DNA of 64,000 nucleotides, from contig JAKOGI010002709.1 of NCBI GenBank assembly GCA_029747015.1, forward strand, positions 1-64,000, given 5' to 3'. This document shows positions 23,641-35,264 of the stretch, piece by piece. The notes beneath the pieces were generated by a model. The model worked only from the letters and a program-made list of their open reading frames with translations. It was not told the origin of the DNA and searched no databases. How positions within the stretch are numbered: the first letter of the stretch is position 1; each line of letters starts with the position of its first letter. The DNA is from Carnegiea gigantea (Eukaryota; Streptophyta; Magnoliopsida; Caryophyllales; Cactaceae). The position numbers were made by a program, and so were the translations under genes.

Positions 23641-25729
23641 TGTATAAAATTTTGATTATCAATACCTGAAATAATGACAAATTAGAACATAGAGAATTAA
23701 TCCCAATTAAACAACATTCCTTGGGTAAAATTTGAAAGCCAAGCCTAGTGATTGCACAGAAAAATTCATGATACACTAATTAAACATAAACACTTAATCA
23801 AACGTATCATAATTGCCTTGAAAATACAAACAAGATCAATTATTACTACCTTTTTATCAAGGAACCAAAAAGCAGTTGTTCTAATGTGATGTAATTTGCT
23901 TCTCCAAGTTTATTGAATTTCAACGATGCAACACTTCTTATTTTGCTTCTCCAATACCTACTTCATGCCATTTCTCCCAACAAGTTATGATGCAACGAGT
24001 CCTCTCTACTTAGATGCAATCAAATATGATGCAAGATCCATCTTTCCATGACGACCCTTGATTTGTTTCGACGATAAGGACTTCTTTTTTTGAGAAAATT
24101 TTTAACTGCAAAAATACTTTTATTTTTCTAGGGTTTGATGGTAGAAGATTAAAGAGGAAACAAGCCCATATGTTGTGTTCCATGCACCAGTCCATCAACC
24201 CATAAATATTGTCGTGGACCATAAAATAGGAGTTGAGTGATTTATGTGTTCCTTTTTAAAGTTCAATGATTATTATGTACTTTAGGTACAGTTTGATAAT
24301 TTTTAAAATTTTTTTGCAAAGAAAAATAATTTACAGAAAAGGCACTCTAAATACGTTGGGTCGACCCAAAACCCACAAAGTTCAAATACGCCTGCCAATA
24401 TTATAGCCAAACTCGAAATACACCCTATCAGTATTTTACCCGAATTTGAATATACCTTGTTCATATTTAATTCGTCCATCCGAATTGACAAACCTAATGA
24501 TATCCAAAAATTCTAGCATAAAATATACAATCTTGCTATCTTACTTGAAGATGTAGTGGTTAAAGATAACAAAAAATAATACTGATTTACCCCAATTCAA
24601 TAAACTTATATATCAATCTCTTCTCCCCCTCTAGTTTAAAATATCAGGTCAATTTCTGATTCATATTACCATGTTAAGTTAAATCCTATAAGGCCAAAGA
24701 CCTATCTGTCTAGTGGCCTTCTTACCACCTGTTCACCAGCACAACTATAATTTGAATCATGATGGCCTTCATTATCGTTACTTAGGAAATTGGGAAGTGG
24801 CTAACGAGCCTTTGAGTTTGTACTTTCTTCATTCCTTCTACCCTATGTAACTCTACTGTGCTATCCATGAATAGTGTGATGACTCTAACTTACTCTTATA
24901 ACCTAAAAAAGAAAGTTGGATTCTGTAGAGATGATTCCATCATATCACAATTGACCTAACCATAAATTAAAGCCTCCAAAGAAGTATACATACATGTGAG
25001 ATGCATCTGGCAATTCATGTAGATAGGGGTGGATTACCTTAGAGACACTGGGGTCTTAGGTACTTGATCATCGTTCTTGTTAATTTGAATATCATACAAA
25101 AGCTATTAAATTTTTTAAAGGGAACATCCATAGAAATCAAGAAGTATGTATAAATTATGTGCATGGCATACAGATACTTAATTGCAAAATATGACATTAA
25201 TGCTCTAGGCATGTTGAAGTCTTCTTAGACCCAGAACAACTGCATGCTACGTGCATAGCAACTTCATGATGATACCTACTTTTTCCACTTGTGGAAGACG
25301 AGTGCATTCCTAGGGTCCTTCAAGTTAGTTCTTTTACTAAAATGATTATAAAAATCATTTCAAAATATTCTCTCATTCCTTTTTTTCTTTAAAACTTTGA
25401 AAGTGTAAAGCATCAGATTGAGACTAGGCAAAAGACATGTTTTCCTTCCAGTACCGATAGCAGAGGATAGACCATTGGGTTGACACACTCCCTTGCAATA
25501 TAACCATGGATTCCAAACGTGGCTGGACCATGACGAAATGGCCGCATTGGAAAGGTTTTAGAGTTAGGCGAACCCTGTTTTTATGCCGCGATAGCCGCGA
25601 TATGGAATGTGATTGCCGTATTAGAGCAATTTTGCCGTGCCACCACCGAAACCAAAATCACGACCGAAACCGTATTTTGAATCCTTGAATATAACACATA
25701 AGCATCAAAGTCAAGTTTGAGTTTTCAAG
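23641..25729. other. unassigned AT-rich sequence
   Basis: Contains a tandemly repeated stretch near 23545-23640 (ACATCTTTTTGAACTGTATG and its copy) at the MULE 5' side. A minus-strand frame at 24010-24222 and a plus frame at 25506-25688 show no family resemblance. No gene supported. Confidence 0.4.
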
Positions 25730-26807
25730 TGATTAGCACCAAATAAGGGAGTTTAGTTAGTGATATCCCCTTTGCCCAAAATGACCATGAATTCAGATTT
25801 AACTGGTTTTCCCTATATTAGTTTACAGTGTTGTCCTTGTCCAAAATTTATAAAAAAGAATTCATCAGAAAGCTTGAAGAGTCTATCTTGAGAGTATGCT
25901 AATGCATTTGGCTTAAGGTAAGTTTTTAGTAGTGATTTGTACCAATTTTTCAAGACTAATGACACTGCCTAGAAATTTTAGTTTTTAACTCTAAGTTTCC
26001 TTGAACATTTGAGGCACTTATCTATGTCCAATAATTACATAATGCATATGGTTGGAAAGATATTTGAGTCTATTTTCTAGACATATTTTCAAAGTTCCAA
26101 ACATTATATAGAGAGAGAGCACATAAGTAACTATCCTAGAATTTCAGTAAACGATAATGTTGAGTATTTGCTTAGTATGAAGGACTTATAGTTGTGACCT
26201 CACATGCTGGTAATTCTGTATTCACCAAGAAACAGATCCAAAGTGGCATAACTCCCATTAGACGTGTATAATTCTATAAAACCTTCTTAGAAGCTAGGTA
26301 AAACGTCCAGAAAATCCCAACTCATTAGTCTTGTAATTATCATTAGAAGTTGAAATTTATCTTCTTTAGATAATCGATTGGACTCTTACTAGTCCACTTG
26401 CTCTACTTTGTAACAACTAATTTTTATGAGTTTGGGTATTTAAAGATTCATTTCCCCATTGTAATTCTCAGATTTAAAAGATTTGGAATATTAATGAATT
26501 GAATGGTAAAAGCCTTTCTCTCTCCAAAAATCTCTTTAATCTTTAGTTCTTTGTGAGTGGTGATTAATAGTCTTCTCTTTAGGATTTATCTTTGGAGTCA
26601 TTTGTCTTTAGGAGAGAGATTTGATTATCAGTTTTTATCATCTTTTGGTTATTATTCTCAGGCTTCAATCTTGCAATCTCATTGATTGTTTGAGGTTAAT
26701 TCTAAAGAGAAACTAACCTTGGTAATCTTGGTTGCTTGTTGAATAGCGATATTGGACTTGGGGATTCATCCTTATAAAGTTTCTATAAGAGGTTCCCATG
26801 TATATCA
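25730..26807 (+). repeat. 5' LTR of LARD-like element
   Basis: Starts TGATTAGCACCAAATAAGG, ends TATATCA. Collinear with 28551-29455 plus 33582-33769 at moderate divergence. Confidence 0.82.
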
Positions 26808-28550
26808 AATTGGTATCATCCACATTTGGTAGTTTTCTTATCCTAAAACCTTCATCCTTCATGCCCAATTTCATCCCTAAAATACCTACACTTTACTCTC
26901 ACTTAAAAACCTTCACTTTCTTCTTGCTTTAATCATCCTCGTAGTCAACAAAGAACCCCAGCCCTAGACACATATCCTCCCCTAAACATAATGCAAAACT
27001 CTATAAAATTGGCTAACACCATAAAAATTACCCCTCCTCGCCAAAAAAATCATCGAGTGCTTTCTAAGCATTTGGCATGGTCTGCCCGTGCTCCTTCGCA
27101 TGCCTTTGCCAATAGTTTGTAATCATTGTTTCATTTCTAAAAACTTTGTATGACCTGCCCATGCTTCTTAACATGCATGTGCCCCAAGAACACCAGTGCC
27201 ACCTTCCTCCACACATTCTCTACTCCTTCCACCCCTTGTTTCATTTAGACCATGGAAGATGAGACCATACTTGAACTCTAAGCTCAAGTAAGGAAGCTCA
27301 AAAAGAAAATGGCACAAGTGAAGAAGGCCATAAAAGAACCACTTTAAAGGTTGTTGGTTTGAGATGGGTTAAAACACTTGAAGATTATTTTGACTCCAAA
27401 GGATGTTTTTATGAAGAGAGTTTCCTCATAGCTATCTAAAAACTCAAATGGCATACTGTTGGTTGATTTCAACACCTTAGAAGGGAAAGAGCTTTTAAGG
27501 GAAAACCTAGAATTAAGACTTAGAGATAGCTCAAGTCATATATAAATGTGATATTCTATTGCAATCTACTCTTTCAAGAAGAATTCTTAAAAGGAGAACC
27601 CATTGTTGTGTAAGAGGAAATCAAGATTCAAGGAAAGCTCTTAGAAAAGTAGGAGCCTACTTCTATTTAAGAGGAGGCCAAGGAAGAAAACAAGATCAAG
27701 ATCTTGAAGAGAAAGATAATGAGTCAAAATCCACAATGGAAGTTGGACTACCCATTGTTTTACATGCTCATTCTTATTCATTTCATTGTGTCAATTTGAG
27801 AATTAAGGTAAGCATCACTAAACTAGTCTATTTTCATTTTCAATGAGCAAGCTTAAAAATGAGGCTATGCATGGTATATCACCTATGTATGTTTGCTATG
27901 GTAGACCATGGTAGTTTGATTGTTATGTGAGTCATGATGGTCATGATACATTCACACACAAACACTAAGTTCAAGGCTTAACATTGGCTCCTGTGCCCCT
28001 GTCGCACAAAAACAAACCTAGAGAGAGGAGTGAAACAAGCCGCTTCATTGGTGAAACAAAGGAGGAGAGAACCATTGGTAATAGGAAACCTTTAATTGCC
28101 TTATTCTTGCTTGAACCAAACAAGTGAAAATAGCAAAACTGAGCTCAACCACCCTTGAATGGTTTTGAGGATGTAGATTCATTTTCCATTGGTCAATTTT
28201 GTAATGAAGCCTTTCGTGGTGCATTACCCATTGACAATTGTGATCCATTTCTTGAATGTGAGCCTCTACAATCTAAGCTTATGGGTGATAAAGAACTCTC
28301 TTTTAATTTGAGTCGTGATGAGTACATTAGGGTACTTAATAAGCTTGTGGATGCCAAAACATGTGTATTTGGATGCTGGCTAAAGGTTTCCACAATAAGC
28401 TTCAAAAATTCCTGGGTTTTCAAGAAAAAAAGGAACTCTTAGCACATTGGAGTTTTTAAAGTTCAAGGGGTACTGCATATTCCGAAGATTGATATCCTCA
28501 GATTTCAACGGTAGTGATTTGGGGGAAAATCCTGTCCAAAAAAGGGAGTT
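26808..28550 (+). other. interior of LARD-like element
   Basis: No retroviral domain recognised. A Lys-rich coiled-coil-like stretch starts at about 27250 (MEDETILEL, stop, then AQVRKLKKKMAQVKKA) and could be a gag remnant. The 95-codon frame at 28155-28442 is of unknown origin. Non-autonomous by content. Confidence 0.55.
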
Positions 28551-29455
28551 TGATGGCGCTAAATAAGGAAGTTTAGTTCATGATTACCCCACTTTATCCA
28601 AAATGACTATGAATCCAAAATTTTTACCAATTTTTCTCTTATTAGTTTATGGTGTTACTGTCATATGAAATTTATAAAAAAAGTGTCATCAGAAAGGTTG
28701 AAGTGTCTAATTTGAGGATATTTAATACATTTAGTTTAAAGTTATTTTTTAGTAGTGATTTGTGTCAAGTTTTCAAAACTCCCGAAATCACACATAGAGT
28801 CAAGTTTTTAGCTTTAATTTCCATGACCAATTGAGGCACTTATCTATGTTTAATAATTGCATAATGGCTATGATTGGAAAAGTATTTAAGTTTATTCTCT
28901 AGCCATGTAATTTTTAGAGTTCCAAAGTTATATAAAGAGCGACATAGCACCAAAATTTATAAACTACCTTGGAATTTAACAAATGACAGATTTGAGTATT
29001 TGTTTAATTTGAGGGACTTGCAACTATGACCTTTGGAGTTCCTCATATGAGATAATTAGCTATTCACCAAGGAAATACTCCAGGTGACAATGGATAAGTA
29101 TAATTCTCTAGAAACTTCTTAGAAGATGCGGAAAACATCCAGAAAATTCAAGCTCATTAGTCTCAAAACTAACTTTAGAATTTGGAATTTAGTTTCTTTA
29201 GATAATTTGTTGGACTCTTCTTGGTCCACTTGCCTCGCTTCATAATAACTAATATTTTCCAATTTGGGTGTTTAAAGATCCATTCTCCCTTGTGATTCTC
29301 ATATTTGGAAGATTCAGATGATTAATGAATTGAATGGCAAGGGGCATTTTTATCTCCAAAAATCTCTTTAACCTTTAGCATATTGTGAGTAGTGATTAAG
29401 AGTCTTCTCTTTGAGATTAGTTTTTTGTGGCATTTGCCTTTAGGAGAGAGATTTC
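28551..29455 (+). repeat. 3' LTR of LARD-like element, left piece
   Basis: Matches 25730 to about 26640 of the 5' LTR and stops abruptly at the CACTA left end. Confidence 0.8.
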
Positions 29456-31044
29456 CACTCCAAAAAAGGAGCATGCTTCCGCACTTAATATTGCATTTAC
29501 CCATGCCTATAGGTGAAGACGGAGGCCTTTGTCACGCGTAGGCTAAGTGTGGATAGGGAAATAGTGAGGAAAGTTTTGCCACGTCTATCAAGCACGGTAG
29601 TGGATTACTCGTCCACACTTACATGTGTAGCAGCGATAGTCACTTGCGACGCTTACAGGTGTGAAGGGGTCCCCTCGCATATTATGCATGGTTAAATAAG
29701 CTTCCTTCTACAGTCTTAGGAGTTAGGAGATTACACGCAAAAGGAAAAGAATTTTCCACTCTATGCTTATAGCTGTGGTTACTTCTCAAATTAAAATGAA
29801 TTAATTCACCACAAATAATTAGACTTTTCTTTTTTGTAGTCCCATAGTCATAATTTGCTTGTGCTTAGATAATTATAACAACTATTTGTGCAAGAATGAA
29901 TACTACTTTCTGAGCCAAAAAAAAAAAGATATAAATATATTGATAATCACATTTCATTCAAACCACTATTCATTCCTTACAATATAAAATATGAGGAAAA
30001 AAATGTTAGGTATACTTATAATCAAATTACAAAATTTTTTTTTCTAACTTCTTCGAAGATAACTTTGAAATGGTATAAATATACTTGAATTCTATCCACG
30101 TCTTTCAGTCTTAAGAAAAAGGGACAATCATATCTAGAAGATGTAATCCACTTACTATTGCCCTTATATTTGGACTTTAAGCTGAATGATGGCGGCTAAA
30201 CATCCAGCTTCATCCATTTAATCTCCATAAACAAGTTAGTGCGACTGTACATAATTCACAATAGACAAATAACAACAAATTAAGTCATGACATAAGCTTA
30301 AAGTGTTACATCTATGCTTATATTTAAGACTCGATGTTGGGTCCATGAAACTTAAAATACCCAAAAGAGTAGACATTGAAGAAAGAAAATGTAGAAAAAA
30401 CAGGGGAGACGGGAGATATTTACCTTGCCATTAGCTTAAATTGAACAGCTGACAGTAATAATGGGGTCTTGGGTAAGAGACATCTTGCTATTTTCGGCCA
30501 CCAAGTTCACTGAGTAAGAGCAGGAAGTGGAGCATAATTGGCAAAGATGAAACAAACTACATCAAAAGGAAACAAATGGTATGATTGGGGATTCCTAATG
30601 AGTCTCCTACAGTTCTAATTCTTTTTATTCCCCTACCAATGCTTTGACACATTAATATTCAGGTCATTAAAATCAAAAAGAGGAAAGATTTTTGCTATCC
30701 AAGGTCTGGCATCTAGATGCATACTTGAGTTATGACTGGGAATCGTTGGCTTGTAGCCAAGTCCTAGTTGCATGGCAGTTCGAGTGCCTTGACCCAATAG
30801 GCAACTTCAGGTTTCATGTTGGAAAATTCACGTTTGAAATAAACAGTAGTATTATGATGATGTGCTTGCTTCTGACAAGTTAATACATTAAGTCCTGGGT
30901 CATTCGTAAATAGCTCAAACCCAAGTGAACATATCGCCCCCGATGTAATCACTTCTACTGCTAAAATGCAAATAAACAAACAACCTTCAAAACCCAACTA
31001 CCATTAGAATGCCATTATTTACATAACACAAGAGTGCGACTTAC

Positions 31045-31300
31045 TTGAACAAAAAACTAGTCTTGGGTCTAGTGCTGTAGCTCTATTCACAAATCCACTG
31101 CCCAGATCAAAGGGAGTTGTACGAGACTCGTTCACAATTGGCTTGGAATAAGCACGCCGAGCCATTATTTTCCGTGTCATGAGATAAGACTATCGTTGAA
31201 AGGGAAGACGCAATAGTTGCTGGACTAAAAGTTGGGAATTTCTTCATGATTACTGCGACAAGTCCTGCAAATTGTTCCCGACATTGTAGCAAATTTCTTA
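31045..31300 (-). pseudogene. captured subtilisin-like protease (SBT2-type) gene fragment
   Basis: Reading leftward: KFATMSGT (the motif around the subtilase catalytic Ser, about 31276-31300), then AGLVAVIMKKFPTFSPATIA, then after a frame change ARRAYSKPIVNESRTTPFDL, GSGFVNRATALDPRLVF, stopping at a good splice donor (exon end 31045, GTAAGT on the minus strand at 31044-31039). This order is that of the C-terminal part of the plant subtilase catalytic domain. The conserved residues right after MSGT, including the catalytic Ser, appear to be lost in a small deletion. A further exon may lie at 30764-30997, but it was not recognised. The fragment lies inside the CACTA element, so capture by the transposon is the simplest explanation. 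Confidence 0.75.
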
Positions 31301-31332
31301 GCTTCATAGTTCACATCCATTGTAAATACAAT

Positions 31333-32516
31333 CAATGGCGCAGCCACCGTGGTGTCAGTGGTGTCACCCAACACCCCTCTAAAAAAAAAAGGTATGTGTT
31401 AGAAAATTTAAAAAATTAGAAGTCCATATGTACCTGATGCATAAAAGAGATACACGAAATCCCTCTTGGCTCAGTGATCTGGGCGCCCAAGTAGTTATGT
31501 TCGTTGTCTTTGATGTCGCAGGCTCAAATCTTGCAGCCTTCCCTTTGCGTTTTTTTTCCCTTTTTTTTAACTTATGCCTTGAAAACACTGGGGTAAACCA
31601 CCCCCTTCGTATTCTGCTTTATCTGTTCGACTGTTGGTAGATTTGCACTGGCCACTTGCTACCCAAAACACCAACCCCCCCAACCAACACACTAGGCTAC
31701 CAAAGCACAGCCCACCTCCCGCCGGTCATCGGTGACCATTCCCACGTTGAGTCGTCTCCCGACAGTGAGCACAAGGCCCACCCGCGGCCTTAACTCTCTC
31801 TCTCTAGATTTGTGAGTTCTCCTTTTACTAATACTAGTTTAAATGTTTAATTGACTTGAATTTGTTACTTAATTCTTCAATTTGTAGATTAATAAGTTTT
31901 TATTATTTGATTTATGATTTGTTTATCAATTTCAATTCCAAATTTGTTTAATTTATAGGTTTAATTTCAATTCTAGGTTAAATATCAATTTATAGATTAG
32001 TTTGTTGTATTCTTTAATTTGTCAGTTTATTTATCAATTTCAATTCCAAATTGTTTTAATTTATAGGTTTCATTTCAATTATAGGTTAATTCTTAATTTG
32101 TAGATTACTTTGTTTTTATAGCTTAATTTGTGAGTTTATTTGCCAATTTCAATTCAAAATTTGTTTAATTGTATATGTTTAATTTCAATACTAGGTAAAA
32201 ATGCAAAGATATTTCAAAAAGATAGCTAAAGAATCCTCGTCATTACCTTCAAGTTCGAAATCCAAAAATTCACCATCGAACGAAGAAGGTGGAAACAATA
32301 TCACTCAACGACAACCACCATCTTGTGGTATAAATATCAATTCCATTCCCTCATCTATTGATTTTACATCACCTTCAAAATATGAGGTCTCTTCGAGGAT
32401 AATTAGATTAGATGTAGTGTAATTGTTATTTAATTTAGTTTATGACTATTGTTGAATTTTATATTGTGTGTTATTAATTCCGACACCCCTCTCCAAGTTT
32501 TCTGGCTTCGCCACTG
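31333..32516 (+). mobile_element. hAT/Tip100-type deletion derivative with perfect 8-bp TSD
   Basis: The element starts CAATGGCGCAGCCACC and ends, read inward, CAGTGGCGAAGCCAGA. It is flanked by the identical 8-mer AATACAAT at 31325-31332 and 32517-32524, the hallmark of hAT insertion. It is 1184 bp long and contains only the N-terminal part of a transposase frame. It interrupts the CACTA interior just upstream of the captured subtilase exon. Confidence 0.92.
32201..32422 (+). pseudogene. N-terminal remnant of a Tip100-type hAT transposase
   Basis: 73 codons beginning MQRYFKKIAKESSSLPSSSK, matching the usual start of the zinc-finger MYM/TTF-type hAT proteins (a short basic start, then a Ser/Pro-rich region). 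The zinc-finger, core and dimerisation domains are absent; the frame ends 94 bp before the right terminus. Confidence 0.6.
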
Positions 32517-33581
32517 AATACAATAGACGTTAAAGCACAGTACCTATATTTGAAGCATCCTAATTCCCACAACCTAAGCCTCTCTTTCATGTCATAGCCA
32601 TTGGCGATGTGTATCATAAATGATTCCTATAATAATATAAGAAGTAAGGAACATCAACCTCAAGAAGGAGCACATTGGTATGGAAATTAAGCAAACATGC
32701 CTCAGGCATTTCATCGAACAAGTTCTTCCACTAGTGTTGTAGAGATATGAGAACTATCAAATACCAAAATTTACAACTAATCCAAACGCCAAACTAGTTA
32801 GTTACCAGATACCCAGATTCCAAAACAGGAATTAAAAAAATAGAAAAAATACATCAAATAGGTTGGGATTTTTTTTTGGGGGAGGAAAGAGAATACCTTG
32901 AAGAATTGACAAAGCGTTCAAATGCAAAGACTTGGCTATGCATCCGAACAACTACATCCCGAAATTGCTTAATCATGAACAGCATTGAAAATAGAGAGAT
33001 AACAGAGAAAGAGAAAGAGAAAGAGAAAGCAGACATATCTTAGTGTTGACTAACCTAGTTGCTCAAATTTGCCTTAGCATCTCCGCAAGTTCGACCGAGT
33101 TTGGCCTCTTTGAATCAGCAATTGCAGATTAACAGATGACGGTTCTGTGTGGTGAAGTCTAGAATCCCTAATATATGGGTTTGATGGGTGTGTGAATTAA
33201 AGAAATGAGACAAAGGTGATGAGTAATCTAGCGATGAAAGTTCAATAAATAAAAAAGGAACTCAACCTTTTTATTTATTTTCTTTTTTAGCAAATTAAAT
33301 TATTGTACCTAGCCTATTTATTAAAAGTTTTATTTAAAAAAAAGGTTGCCATGCTTAATATCCGTGGGAGCAGACTCCCTATTAAGGAGACAGGATCACC
33401 ACACTTAATATGTATGTGTATACTCCTACAAGATGCTCCTACTCTTATAAGAGTGGGTATATTTTTCCTATACTTATTTTGCATGGAGACAACTCTAGAC
33501 TCTTAATTCTGTTATTCCTATCGTGGCAATTACTTATGTGGGCTTAGGTAAGTGCAGAAGCATGAACATTTTCTTGTAGTG

Positions 33582-33769
33582 TTGGTGAGGATTTTTATCC
33601 ATCCTTTTTGGTTCTCATTCCTAGGTTTCAATCTTTCTATTTAATTGATTGCTTGAGATTGATTCCAAGTAGACACTAATTCTAGTGTCTCAGTTGATTG
33701 TTTATTTTAAGATCTTCGGAATTGAGGATTCATTTAACCCAAAGTAGGCTCAGGTTTAGTAACAGGTCA
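33582..33769 (+). repeat. 3' LTR of LARD-like element, right piece
   Basis: Continues the LTR after the CACTA insertion (GGTTTCAATCTTTCTATTTA matching GGCTTCAATCTTGCAATCTC in the 5' copy). It ends GGTCA at 33769, which brings the summed LTR length to 1093 bp. Confidence 0.72.
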
Positions 33770-34289
33770 CCAGGCTTGTGCCATTGTAGGAAACAATTTA
33801 ACAGATCGATGGCCCTACTGTTTTTCAGTCAGTTAAAGGCAGATGGGAAGATCTTCCTGATCGTTTTTAGAATATAATTTTTTCTGGAATCTTTAAACCT
33901 TAGCGGTGTTTATCCATCCCTCCATTATAAAAGGAGCTTCTCCTAACCTCCTCCCTCAAAGGACATCAACACATAATAATCTTCTCTTCATGCTAGAAAA
34001 ACTGCCCTTTCTATAACTTTCTTCTTTTTTCTGCCTTTTTGTTAGAGTTAAGAAATCTCTCACACTGCTCTCAAGTCGATGTGTGTCGTAGTTTTGATTT
34101 CAAGTCCTCAATGGTTCAGTGTCTCTAAATTTATATTTATATACATTCCATGTTTTCTTCTTGTTTAGGTTTATTGCTCCTTCATATGAAGAATTATTAA
34201 ATTATTTGTACATAATGTCATAGTTATAATATGTGTAAGATCTCAAGTTGGACTCTTGCTTATTTAAAATATTGCCTGGATAGGAAGCA
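33770..34289. other. possible LTR fragment with TATA-like sequence
   Basis: CATTATAAAAGGAGCTTCTC at about 33932 followed by a C/T-rich leader resembles an LTR or gene promoter. No partner copy is in the window, so the call is weak. Confidence 0.3.
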
Positions 34290-35262
34290 AGATCTTAATT
34301 GATTTTGATATTAACAAATCGTTGAAGTGTTAACACTAGCTTCACTAAATAAGTGCAGTCTAAAGGTTCTATAAGAGTTGGAGAAAATGCATTGAATGTA
34401 CCATCAAGCTAAGGGAAGAAAATCTTTTATTAGTGGATACATACTTGGTAAAATCATAAAGCATATTCTTACATCTCATTTAAATATCTTGTTTTTTTCC
34501 AAATTATTATGCTTAGTTTGAAAAGTATATCTTACAAAGTCATTCTTATCAATCAAAGATCATGAAATTGGCGAATAAACAAAATGAGCTTTTATAAATG
34601 CCAAGAATGTCTATGAATCAAGCCTTTCTGAAATGGAGCAAGATTTAAATCCAATCCTTTACAAGGAAAGAAGATCAAAGTCACAAGCCATAAAAGGAAG
34701 GTGATGAAGGCGGTTAGTGCACACTAAATCATAGGATCTAAAGTTGGAAGAATGACTGGCAAGATTAGCTCCAGCGAGATACGAAGATTCACATCTATAT
34801 ACAGTGAAGACCAAAAACCAGTGAAGTCAAGAAATTACAATGAGCCAACTTGAATTAATGAATTATCTCTTCACCATTACATGAGCATTTACTTACTCTT
34901 AGTCTATTTGAAGTTGTAAGAAAGGAAGTAATTGGGTTACTATCATGTCTAATGAGGTGTGAAGGAGTGCCACAAAAAGAGAATGCTCTTTGAGTGACTT
35001 GTCAAATGGTTAAGTGAACAACCTTTGTAAGGTATGTACTTAGGGGACTAATGAAGAATCATTCAATGCTAAAGGAAGGACCCTTAGACCGTGACTAACC
35101 CAACATCTTGAAATTGGGTCAATATCATTAATATATCATTGTGTCTTATCCCAATTATATTTTGTACTATATTCGTGTTAAGCTATGGTTAGTAGAGTTA
35201 GTACCTCACTCCAAGGCACTAAAATTTTGAAAAAGGATCACCCTATTCACCCCAAGGATGTG
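34290..35262 (+). repeat. fragmentary LTR related to the minus-strand copia LTRs, opposite orientation
   Basis: Its right part is a diverged reverse-complement match to the LTR at 38413-39994: GGATCACCCTATTCACCCC at 35233-35251 matches the reverse of the LTR end, and GGACCCTTAGACCGTGACTA (about 35085) matches the reverse of the 38550-38575 segment. No internal region is attached. Confidence 0.55.
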
Positions 35263-35264
35263 TA

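Larger units (their letters stand above)
29456..33581. mobile_element. CACTA (En/Spm) element, non-autonomous, 4.1 kb
   Basis: The left end begins CACTCCAAAAAAGGAGCATG and the right end, read inward, CACTACAAGAAAATGTTCAT; both continue into GCTTC(C/T)GCACTTA. The right end is the canonical CACTACAAGAAAA form of this superfamily. Subterminal regions carry short motifs of the type CACACTTA and AAGTGTGG in both orientations. It sits exactly at the break in the LARD 3' LTR. Flanking triplets TTC and TTG could be a 3-bp target duplication with one change. No transposase (TNPD type) was found. The interior contains a captured subtilase fragment and a hAT insertion. Confidence 0.85.
25730..33769 (+). 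mobile_element. LTR retrotransposon without pol (LARD-like), 3' LTR split by CACTA element
   Basis: The 5' LTR is 25730-26807 (1078 bp). The 3' LTR is in two pieces, 28551-29455 and 33582-33769, totalling 1093 bp and collinear with the 5' LTR. The split point falls within GAGAGAGATTT, and the sequence resumes at TTTTTATCC on the far side. Nine bases resembling a primer-binding site (TGGTATCAT) follow the 5' LTR, and a purine-rich stretch (AAAAAAGGGAG) precedes the 3' LTR. The 1.7-kb interior has only short open frames and no reverse transcriptase. Flanking 5-mers TCAAG and CCAGG differ by two transitions and may be a decayed target duplication. Confidence 0.82.

Noticed and set aside
28045..28442. 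Overlapping frames on both strands as a LARD gene
   Set aside because: Overlapping, short and without recognisable motifs; treated as non-coding interior.
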